The notes below the pieces were generated by a model that did no database searches, was not told where the DNA came from, and saw nothing but the letters and a program-made list of their open reading frames with translations. From the NCBI RefSeq assembly GCF_900324465.2, contig NC_046616.1, positions 9,588,047 through 9,652,046 on the forward strand: DNA of 64,000 nucleotides, given 5' to 3'. A program made the translations under genes and the position numbers. Below, one piece after another: positions 27,501 to 37,818 of the stretch; within the stretch, counting starts at the first letter, position 1; each line of letters begins with the position of its first letter. The DNA is from Anabas testudineus (Eukaryota; Chordata; Actinopteri; Anabantiformes; Anabantidae).

Positions 27501-29868
27501 CGCTTAAGGTTTTCTCAAGGGTCGAAATGAACTGAGTGGAAAGTAACTTTATAAGTCGCTGGAGGATGAAGCCTTTGTCGAGCTCTGAAGTGAAAGACAC
27601 AAGTGCCTAACAAAAGCCGAGCGCCATTGTTAAACACTATAGCGCATGGGTATTGATGCGCCTTGAATTGCAAAACATCTGCCATTTACTCTGAACCACT
27701 TGAGTGAGATTTGAATGAGAATAACCAAACACCCTTTAGTGCACTGTCTTTAGCCGTACGTGAAACAACAGTTACCGGGCATATGAGCAAAGTGGAAATA
27801 AAGCGTTTGGTTTTAGATTAAAATCTCATCGAAAACATCTCTGAGAGGACTTCATGTCTCTCTCTGTCCCTCAGTGCTGACACTGTCATCTTTCTAAATC
27901 GCTTGTTTTTTGTTTTAATTAGACAGTTTTGTAACTACATCTACTTCTTTACGAACAACATATGTATAGATTAACTCAAACTAATTGTCATTGATGAAAG
28001 ACACCGGGCTGAAGTGACAATTAGGCTATATTCAAATCCACTTAAACATCAATTAAGCTGACTATTGTCCCTAACTAATAAATGGAAACGGCGATATATT
28101 CTAAACCTAATAAGTGGCAATCTGTGTGGAATTGGACGAATGGAGACAATTTGAAAGAAGGAGGCCAGCTTTGTCCTCTACATTGCTGACTGGTGAGGGA
28201 CCTACAGTTTATCAAATCCAAAGAAGAAATCCCACATTTGCACCAAAGGAAAATTGAATCCACTTAAAAGTGCTTTTTTTAAATTATTATTATTATTTTA
28301 CTGTGAGTGCTATAGGAAGGACCAGATGCTGTTCATTTTCCCAGGGTTTTCTCTTTATCTGACCAGACTGGAAAATTAAAAGGTGAAAAAGCCACGGGGC
28401 GTTCCTCCGATTTTCCCCGCTCCATATTTTGTAAAATAGAAATTTGTGTAGCCCCATAAGAACCAACCTGAACAAAATCAGTTCTAACCAAATAAACACT
28501 AGTCATTAGTGAATTTACAGTCCTTTTTTATTAATTAAAAAAAAAAAAAAAAGAATGTCAAACTTCTTCTGACCCTGTAACTTTATTTAGGGGCTATAAG
28601 TCACCCAAGCAGTCACTGCTAGTGCCAAATCCTCAATTTCTCACAAATTAAAAACATGTAACAGTTATACGTGGCAACGTGTGTGGCGAATGTTACTCTG
28701 AAATTGGTATGAAATCGTCAATTTGTTGGTGTCAGCCTTCCTCTCTCCAAACGCGCCATATGCCATGCTAAGTGGCACTATTTACCAATTCGTTCCTAGT
28801 TTCACGGTCCATCCTCCCCTTCTCCTTGCCAGGAAACTCAATAGCCACAACAAAATGGCAATTTACCCTCTGGAATTGTCAAACAGGACTAACCCCCCGT
28901 GGTAAAAGCTCTATTCGCTGCACTTCGTGGGACACCCCAGAGAGCGCAACGGCGTGAAGTTAACTTTCAAATGGACACTGTCTCCGGGCGCCCTTTCAGG
29001 TCGGCTGACAAATTTTCTGTTCGTCCCACTGTAAATACACCAGGCACAGCAATCAAAAGCACGTTAGCTTCATCTCAGCAGGATTAGAATATACAAAGAG
29101 TACAATTAGACTGAGAAACCATGTTTCACATTGCAAAACCACCCAATGGCCGCAATCAAACACCAATAAAAGTAGTGTAAGTTCAGAGCAAAATGCATCC
29201 CCATAGCATGACAATCCCTCCTACGATTGCATTTAAGGTAAATTGGGTTTTAATTGGATTTATAGTCAAATAATACATATAATGAAACATCAGGAAAAGG
29301 AACTACAATTTTAGGATCATTCAGTTTTACATGAACGGATTTCAGTATTTATATTACAATTTCTTCTTCTTACTAAAATAACATGTGTTTTACAAAATCC
29401 AAATTTAAATATTTGAACTATGCTCGTTTTAGCTATGGAGAAGAGTTTGCTCACAAGGGTTTACCTTTAAATAATGTCACCCATCTGTAGTCTAGCGTCA
29501 AAGTAAAGTGATGCCATCTTGTGGAGGGAATAGTATTACAGCAACCTCAAAAACTTTAACAGAGAACAAAACACATTTTAGTTTGCATGCTTGTTTTTTA
29601 TTTCTCATGGCTTAACATAATATTCTTTGTATGGATTTTGATGAAATAATGCAGCTCTGTTAAGCAGCACACAATTTCAACTAGAAAGTGTACCCTGATA
29701 ATTTGCTAATCCAATGTATGGTATGGCTAGAAAGGTCTAGCAAGAAGGGACATAAAACTTTTACTTTGTCCTCAGTTGGCTTGCAAGCTTTTTATCTGTT
29801 GTTTTAAGAAGTATAAATATAGGTATAATCCTTTACTGTTTACAATAGATATGTTTCTCTACAAACAA
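24520..29868. other. Gene-free region between her3 and the taste-receptor array
   Basis: No coding exon or clear transposon found in 5.3 kb. Unlike the AT-monotonous spacers elsewhere, several subregions (about 26.60-26.73, 27.83-28.20 and 28.88-29.07 kb) have balanced composition and dense homeobox/Sox/POU-like words such as AACAACAATTAG, CAATTATGCAATTA and TAATTAGACAG. I infer candidate regulatory DNA of her3. A/T tracts occur near 28275 and 28535. Confidence 0.4.
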
Positions 29869-32800
29869 CTATTGGCTAAGAGTTTTGGTATAGTTCTGAA
29901 TGAGACCTTGGAAGTACTGCTGTGTGTTTTTGTGGGGTTGAAAGATGATAATGTAGCATTTTGGGAGGAAATACCATAACAGAAAGGAATAGAGACTGGA
30001 AAGTACAGCCAGAGCATTAAATATTATGATGAACCTGTCACGGTAAAGCATGTACACTGTGGTAAAGATGATCCAGGTGAGGATCAGCAGTAGCAGGCAA
30101 AAGGTTATTGCTTTGGCCTCATTGTAATTTTTTGGCAGGTCTTTTCCCATGTAGGAGAAAATAAAGCAAAGGGAGCACAGAGAGGCGAGAAAAATCACAG
30201 GACCAGCAGTTGCTTTTAGATTAATAGTACAGTCAACTATGATTTTGTCTCGATACCAAAACCTTTCATCATAGGGCACAGGTGGTCCATAACAGTATCC
30301 AATAAGAAGCAAGAGAGTCTGAATAACAAATGCCCCAGCGATGATCCACCACTGCCCATGATATTTCATCCACAAACTGTGGAGCTGAGGGAACTTGGCG
30401 GTTATCTTGAAAATGCAAACAATTTGAAAAGAACGCACAACAAAACATGCTAGACCAACTGTGTAGAACAGGGTAAATGGTAACAACCTCATGATACAAA
30501 AAGAAGTTGTTGGCTTACCAAAGTAAAAGAACACACTAACACTACACAGAGTGAGACAGCCTAAAATTAGGAAGCACATTGGTCCCCCAGCAGATCTGAC
30601 AACAGGTGTGTTATAGTTGATGGCAAAGAGAACAGACATGGCTAATGTGAGGCCCATGAAGGCGCAGGACCCAATAATGAGCAGTATAGCTCCAGTGTCT
30701 GTGAATGCTATGTACTCCACCACCCGCAGCTTACAAGATGTACTTCCTTCTTCAGACCATTCTGTATCTTTACAGTGGATGCATGTGAAGGGATCCTCTG
30801 TTTGACAGGAGAAATTAAGCCATGTAAAAAAAACAACAACTTAGGGTCAGGGGTCATTTCTGATCAAGGCAAAATGACAGTCGTAATTTCTGTCACTTTA
30901 TAACACTTTACCTGTGCTGTTGATGTAAGTTCCATTTGGACAGATTTCACAAGTGAAGCAGCATTTTTGAACTCCATTTGGTTTTTTTGCATATCCTTCA
31001 CAGCATTTCGGTGAACACATTGAAGTGGGCACCTATACAAGATAATTTAGCAAGAAATAAAATGGAAGTGAAGCAAAAAGTAGTACCATGACAGGTGGAA
31101 ATACAAAATAATTTAGGTTTTTAAATACATAGAGCAATATACAGCTACTACTCAATACCCGTGCCCTCAATCAGCCCTATAACATTTTTATAAATATATG
31201 ATGTTCATATATCATAGTATAACATTTGAAAAATAACTTACTTTGTTGATATGCCACTGAATGTTAGTGGTGTTGATGAAAAAATTAACTGATTGAAAAG
31301 TATAAAAGCCAATCTCCTGCACAGCGCCACTGTTCCAGAAGACTATTGAATAGGATCCAAACTCAGGGTCACCATTCTCATTGAACCGAATACTCTGATT
31401 TAAAAGTGTAAAATTTGTCTTCCTCAGCTCTGCTAACACCTGATATGGGTGCACAAAGTTCAGATGACAATTAATTTCACATGTACATAATCTACACTTT
31501 AGGCTTTGGCTAAACAATGGAACTGTTTGGAAGTCATAGCAAGTGGTTTAACAAACTATACTTAACTTTCTTTAGTTAAAGTTTTGTTTTTGGCTGAGCA
31601 ATGTAATATTTGACAAGTAAGCAGAGTAGAAAGTGTGCATTCATTGGGCATTATGCCGTTAGCACTTAAATCAAACTAAAGGGAGTGAAAAAGAATATTC
31701 TTGGCAAACTCATCAAATAGCAAGTCATTGACACCTTGATTTATCAAATTAACTTGTGAAAGTTATCAGTACAGCCTACAGATACATTTCTTGATTCTGA
31801 CCTGAGTCGTTTTAATTGTTTACCTCAGAATACTGATAATATGTATAAAGCAATAACAAACACTCAGATTATTTATGTACTTACCATATATGGTTGCACT
31901 GTCATATTATTGTTGCAGCTGCCTTTCCCACACTGCAAAACGTTATGTAAAGCATAAGCGACTGCATATACAGCTGAATAAACAGCAAATGAGAAAGATG
32001 GGTCCACAGACAGAATATATTCTGCAGTCAGGTTACTGCAGTTGCAAATCTGATTACAAAACTTCTGCTGTCCTGCATTTTCATAAAGAATCTGACTTTT
32101 ATAAGAATAGATAAAGTCACTGAAACCAGGTATTGTAACTAATGGCTGTGACACCCCAAGCACAGTTCCAATATTTTTGATTCCGTCCATCTTGTGGATC
32201 TTCGTGTTCAAAGACCACCCATCATCTGCTATCCAGACCTTGTTTGTGATATTCAGTTGTATTGCTGAATCAATAAGAGCCTCAGCAGTTAGTTTGGGAG
32301 CAAAAGCAATAATGACATTTATCTTCTGTGCCTCTATCTGTTTAAACACTTGCGAGTAATTTGTGTTGTCATTGAGAGCTTTGGTGTATCCCAGGCAAAT
32401 GTCAGTATCCTTAATCCTGTTTAGGAACAATTCCAGTCCATCAATGCCAAAATCATCATCACTGTTAAGGAAAGCAACCCAGCTCCAGTTGAAATACAAC
32501 AAAATGTTAACAATCACTTCTATCACGTCTTTATTGGGATGCACTGTGCGTAGGAAAGAAGGGAAATTTGTATTTTTTGACAAGATTGAAATAGAAGCTC
32601 CGTAACTGACCTGTCAAAAGAAGTAATCGAGAAATTTATCATTTTCAGTGTCGATAAATACACAAGTAAAAGCACATGTTTTGACATATTTGATTGATCG
32701 GAGGAAAAATGCTAAAACACCATAAGTGGCAAACTTACCACAGGAGTGAGATCCACCATGAACAGTGGGGCTACAGTCAAGGTGTGAGTACTTGTGAAAG

Positions 32801-33571
32801 GACCAATCACTCCTATAACTTTAGAATCATTGGACCTATGTAGTTGTTGCTGCTGTGGTTGACCCCAGGGTTGGATTGAACCGTTGTCTGAGATGAGTTT
32901 GAAAATACCAGGGAAATTCTGTGTATCTGAGCAGTGGTCAAATATCTCATAGCCAAGAGATACATTTGGCAGCAGAGTGGTAGAGTTATTGATTTCCTCT
33001 ACCGAGAACCTCATTATTAGAAAACGTCGATAATTTGGGATAAGGATGGGTTGACTGTGGATCAAGAAAAGAAAGTAGTTTCCTGAATAGTGGAGGTGAC
33101 TAATTTTTTTTTCAGGACCCATTATTTAGGACCCATTATTTGCAACAGTTATGTCTCAGTAGTTATAACATTACAATTTGTGAAAGCTCAAATCAGTATC
33201 ACTCTTGGAGATTTCTATGATGGGGATGTTATAGAATTTGCCTGCCACCACAACTAAGGACAGAGAAAATGCAGCAAGTCTAGCTATTACCCTCATATTT
33301 CTGGCAAAGCTTTTTAATGTGCAGAATATATATATATTATGCTTGTTCCTTAGCTTCAACTTTAGAAAACAAACTGTGATAAGACTCACCTGGAGCAGTC
33401 AAAAGCTTCTGGTCTGTCATAATAAATTGGGGAAGTGACATAATGAAGATTAAAAAGTCCACCTATCAAATAATCTCCTTCCAGCTGAAACTCTGAGGCT
33501 GTGACAGTGCATCGAGTCAAGGCCTTTAGAAAAAGTACCAGTAGACAAAGAGAAACATGAAAATGTTTCAT
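29869..33571 (-). CDS. tas1r2: Taste receptor type 1 member 2-like, copy A
   Basis: Class-C GPCR, probable subunit of a T1R2/T1R3 taste heterodimer; fish T1R2/T1R3 receptors respond mainly to amino acids. Minus-strand exons: 33571-33390, 33054-32739, 32610-31885, 31439-31242, 31032-30912, 30797-29869. All have GT-AG borders and the frame is open through 2472 nt (823 aa). Signal peptide at residues 1-22, followed by EFQLEGDYLIGGLF. Venus-flytrap domain: exons 1-4. Cysteine-rich domain: exon 5 to early exon 6 (CCFTCEICPNGTY). Seven helices in exon 6, with TPVVRSAGGPMCFL, GKDLPKNYNEAK and the helix-7 LPKCY motif. T1R2-like traits: CNQxCNC, IPGFSDF, NFTLL, NSTED, NTQQYFxxLIQxYT. An upstream in-frame ATG at 33586 exists, but MKHF at 33571 is shared by all three copies. 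Copy A is the most diverged in the ligand-binding exons: exon 2 is 6 codons longer and exon 4 three shorter than in B and C. Confidence 0.9.
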
Positions 33572-33616
33572 TGCTGTAGTTACCATTTACCAACCTGAAC
33601 TAAAAAGTTGTCGTTG

Positions 33617-33735
33617 TGCCTCTGCCTTTAGTAAGCTATATGGCACTTGTAACCTCAGTGATCATTTCCATGCATGTGGGAGGACATATGTACCTAATAA
33701 ATGGGTGGAAGATAATTCACAAATCAGTATGCAAA
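33617..33735 (-). promoter_or_regulatory. Putative promoter of tas1r2 copy A
   Basis: Contains the 20-bp element TTCACAAATCAGTATGCAAA (plus-strand reading) at 33716-33735, 145 bp upstream of the ATG, identical in copies B and C. It also contains a conserved TGCCTCTGCCTTTA block at 33617-33630, which on the minus strand follows a TATA-like TACTAAAGG. The octamer-like ATGCAAA suggests POU binding; function is inferred. Confidence 0.5.
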
Positions 33736-35159
33736 AGTGTCTAAAGTGATGTTGCACAGACTTCCTGTGATGTATACTCTACACACATGGGTTGACTATG
33801 ATGATAGAAAATCAAATGTAATGCCCCCCTTGTGAATAAATCATATAATCCTTTTAAACAATGTAAAATTGTATTCCTTAAACCAAATTGAAAATTCAAT
33901 ACAAATTACATAATTAAAACCATAGAAAAACACATTTAGAACCTTGGGGACAGCTTCACTTGCTGCATAATTTGGCATTATTTCGCCTACATTTACATTG
34001 ACATTTAGTCATTTAGCAGCCACTTTTATCCAAAGTGACTTACAAGTGAGGAACAAGGCAAGCAAAGAAAACCTAAGTCAAGGAGAAACCACATTAAAGC
34101 AAAGTGCTATCAAAAAGTGTTTCTGTTTCAAGAGATGTGAGAACAAAACAGTAGAGAAAGTTACATACATATCAACGCTCCCTACTTTCAAAGGATGTAT
34201 TTAAAAGCACAGTGTATACACATCCTAGCAGAGTAACTCACAAACCTCCACCATTCTACTTCATATTACAGTAAGAACAGAATGAGCTGACACATCCAAA
34301 TGGCAGCACAAATGTGCAGTGACTGCATCATCATTATCTCCCTTGGATACCACTTTAAACATTGCAATCAATGTTACCATATCAAGTAGTAGAGTAGTAG
34401 TAATGCACTTATGCATGGAAGTTACAGACTCAATAATTCAGATAGAAGACCACTTACAGTTTCGAGTACCAAAGTCAAGTCCAGTAAAGGGATTCTGGGT
34501 CCAATCTTTCAAAGTGGTAAGAGGGTGAGTTATGCCAAAATCAGAATCAACATGACAGACAGATATGGCAGCCAAATCGTGAATGAGGCTTGAATCAGCA
34601 GCTCCTGAAGGAGCAACAAAATATCCACAATGGAGCACTGAAATGGGAGCACAATTCGGTTCTGACAACACTTGTCACTGACATATTTGCATTGTTACAC
34701 CATATTTAGGTGCTGTCCCAATACAGTTCCATTTGCAATCTTTTCATTGGACTGGAAGTGTTGTTTAGCTTTAGGTCACATGCTTCATATATTTATGATG
34801 CATTTAATTAAGTTCATTTTAATTGCACACCAACCTTTCCACCTCAGCCAGGTGTGATATTTTTGTTAGATTTTCTTCAAAATTCTGATTATTGCACTTA
34901 GGTTCTTTCTTAAAACAATATAATACACTTCTGCACAAACAAGGTGTAAAGGTAGCATTGTAAATCAAATATACAGGTTCTGATTATGTGAATTGTCAAA
35001 ACCTACAAACAAGCAACTCATCATGACTCTTGACTCTCATGAATCATGATTCTTTTTGTCTTCCTTTCACCCACAAATGTGTAAATGTATGCATTTTTAA
35101 AGTGTTTGTCTTGCTGTTGTTGTAGAAAATATTAAACTAAAATAAAAAATAACAATTTA
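33736..35159. other. Spacer between tas1r2 copies A and B, left part
   Basis: Apart from the dispersed repeat at 33985-34200, nothing recognised. A 77-residue minus-strand reading frame (34438-34671) resembles no family I can name and lacks clear splice context. Confidence 0.4.
33985..34200 (+). repeat. Dispersed repeat with L2/V-SINE-like tail, copy 1
   Basis: Begins with CATTTACATTGACATTTAGT, then CATTTAGCAGCCACTTTTAT and TGACTTACAAGTGAGGAACA. The same roughly 150-bp sequence occurs inverted at 45.63-45.79 kb. The stem-like GCTTTTATCCAAAGC core is the common teleost SINE/LINE L2-clade 3' tail. The element's exact family is not resolved. Confidence 0.65.
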
Positions 35160-35470
35160 TTGTACATCTGGAAGAAAGTTATAGGAATAAGATCACATAG
35201 ATGAAAGTAATAAGCAAATGCATGGAAATTCAACTTAGGTTTGGTTTATGTTGAAAGGCCATGTCCTTTTACAAATGATCCCTGCATAATTTAACATTGA
35301 ACCACAATGGTAATTTGTAAATGGAAAATTTGCAATTACACAACAGATGAATGTGACAAATGGCCCAGTGTTCTCACCACCATTTGAATTTTTCGTGGTA
35401 GAGGAATAGAAATCCACGTTTGGGTTAGAAGGAAGGGCTAGGTCTTCACTAACTGTGACAGATGAGGCGA
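35160..35470 (-). pseudogene. Relic of rer1 exon 4 and flanking intron (copy 2)
   Basis: Minus-strand sequence around 35375-35450 aligns by eye with rer1 exon 4 and its ends: an acceptor-like TGTCACAG, then CCCTTCCTTCTAACC against CCCTTCCTACCAAGC in rer1. It ends with AAAATTCAAATGGTGGTGAGA against GAATTCAAATTCTGGTGAGA. The following intron also matches in patches (TTTGTAAAAGGA, ATTGCAAATT). Strongly diverged and no longer encoding the RER1 peptide, so a decayed partial duplicate, older than the 44.6-kb copy. Confidence 0.6.
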
Positions 35471-35788
35471 GGAATTTAAAAAGGTAAATAAAAAATGAGT
35501 GTCACTTCTCAATATCAAATGTTTATAATTATACAAATACTTGGCATGAAGTAAAATGCTACATTTCCATGGTCTGAGATTGTCTAGTAGAAATCATTTA
35601 CTTATATGCAAACTAACATTTTATTCCCTTCAACAATGTGATTGATTCTTTTGTGTACATGTAGTTCTTTTCTGTGTTTATCTCAATCAAGTCACACATT
35701 TCTGGTGTATTCTGAATTGTAATTGTATGTAGAAACTGAGGCAATAATCTTGCAGTGGTGCACACCACCTAGATAGACAGACAGAACC

Positions 35789-35790
<2 letters not shown>

Positions 35791-35851
<61 letters not shown>
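35791..35851. repeat. (GATA)n microsatellite
   Basis: About 15 tandem AGAT units. It produces a spurious SIYLSIYLSIY reading frame on the minus strand. Confidence 0.95.
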
Positions 35852-36073
35852 TTTGAGGAAGCATAAAGGTTTAGAATTAATGAAGCAGTGAAGTGTGGCC
35901 ATCTTGTGGTGAGATTCGTGTCATAACACCCTTGTTTAAAGAATCAACTTTATCTTAATGTGATTTATCATTCAGTGTCAAGAGGATGCAAGCAAAAGAT
36001 ATGGGTCTCATGTGTCATGTGTCTGAGTTCTTCATGGTTAGGTTTTAGCCTATAGTATTTTGGTATTAAGGCG

Positions 36074-36154
36074 AACAAGAACAACAAGAACAAGAACAAG
36101 AACAAGAACAAGAACAAGAACAAGAACAAGAACAAGAACAACAACAACAACAAG

Positions 36155-36189
<35 letters not shown>

Positions 36190-36190
36190 G
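36074..36190. repeat. Compound (AACAAG)n/(AAC)n microsatellite
   Basis: About 117 bp of AAGAAC hexamers passing into AAC trimers. Low complexity; the leucine-rich frame opposite is an artefact. Confidence 0.95.
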
Positions 36191-36847
36191 CAGCAGCTAG
36201 AAAGACAACTTTATTATTGTCCAAAAGGGAAACATCTGGTCAGCACTGTACATTGAAAACAAACAAAACATCAAACAAGAGTTCAGAGCCACACATGACA
36301 TAAGAAACAATATCACAAACAACATATGCAAAGAGGGCATGTTTAAGTTTAAGGGTCTGTTGAATTTATCTCAAATTATTAAATAAAAAACTAGATAAAT
36401 GAACATTTACAGTGGATACCCAGTCCTACAAACATCAACAGTCTTGTTCAAACAATTCACTGCAGTAGACACAAAAGAGTTTTTAAAATCTTATTTGGAG
36501 CCCCTTGGGTTCCTCGTCTATTCATCAAAGTTTTTCAGATTATTACAAACTCCTTTTGTCCTTTTCTCATAAGCATTTTTATAAATGTGTTTTACAAAAT
36601 ATGTTTTTTAACGCATTAACTGTTGGCTAATTAGCAGTTGGGTAACTGGGAATAGAAATGGAAAACATAAAAGAAAAAAAAATAGAGCATTAGAGCATTA
36701 CGACTTAAGAAACATTTCCTGACTGTAAAGAATGTACGTTGTGGCATGCCGTATAACTCTTTTAATCTTATGATGAGAGCCATGACATGCAACAAAACAT
36801 TAATGTTTTGCAATGGGAATTATCTATGGATGAGATGGATTTGGTTG

Positions 36848-37078
36848 TGAGTTCACATGGGGTCACAAGCAAATACACACAAATTAAATAAATCGACTCG
36901 ATACAATGTGTTTGGTTTAAGCCAAAATATACATCCTCTTACAAATGAGCTCTTAGTCTACACAGGTCATTTCACACAAAATCAATTGCAGTCACTCTCT
37001 GGACGACAGAGAGGCTGGGTGACAGATGGCCAGATCATGATCTGTACTCCAACCATTATTTGAACTCCCTATTCTGTT
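36848..37078 (-). pseudogene. Relic of rer1 intron 4 with the end of exon 4 (copy 3)
   Basis: Carries the same intronic words in the same order and orientation as rer1 56.40-56.60 kb: CACATGGGGTCACAAGCAAA, TGTTTGGTTTAAGCCAAA, CTTACAAATGAGCT and ACACAGGTCATTT. It ends at a diverged TTTGAACTCC where the exon's EFKF codons would begin. Only the last few exon bases are left. It lies 1.4 kb from the 35.3-kb relic. Confidence 0.6.
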
Positions 37079-37818
37079 TGATACAAAGGGAAAGGATAGT
37101 CATCTGCATAAGAGATTATAGGAGATTAAATATTATTTTGTGGAAGTTGTTTCAGGTGGGTAAACTCCTTTGCTGGTTTTGGTGCTAATTATTGCAGTGA
37201 AACCTTTGCATTATATTTCCAAGAGAATACTTGCTAGTCATTGGCATGGCTGGCACTGTGACACTTTGATTGGTTGCATATTGACGTTTTCCTTTTTAGC
37301 ACTTTTGGGTAGTGTTAAACCACTTGTAAGAAAAATAGTAGTTTAAGTATATTTTACCTTAGTTTACTGGGATATAAATGCATACAGGTTTGCATAATGA
37401 TTAGCTAAATCAGAATTTGTAAAACTAAATTTGAATGTTTTAGTTGTCAGTCAAATATTGATTATTGCTATTAACAAATATTCAGAGTTGATGCATGTTG
37501 TTTTAGTAAAGTAAACTGACTTTTTCTCATTGAAAAATACCCATGACTGGTGTCTATACACAGGTGTCTACTTGATGGACATTGTACATAAAATCGGACA
37601 TTCCATGCACTTTGCCATGAATATGTTATGGTTTTTATTTGACCTGTAAACAGGAAGGAACCTTTTGCAATACAATAGACTGCGTTGTTTTGCTGGAATG
37701 TACCTTTTTGTATGTATCAGTTTGATGCATCATATATTACTACATTATTAATATGATAATGTGCGCACTCTTCCACTTGAATTCAGGATTAACTGATAAT
37801 ATGTTTTAGTGCAAATTA

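Noticed and set aside
35687-36189. Isoleucine/tyrosine/serine-rich and leucine-rich reading frames
   Set aside because: They are translations of the GATA and AACAAG/AAC microsatellites.
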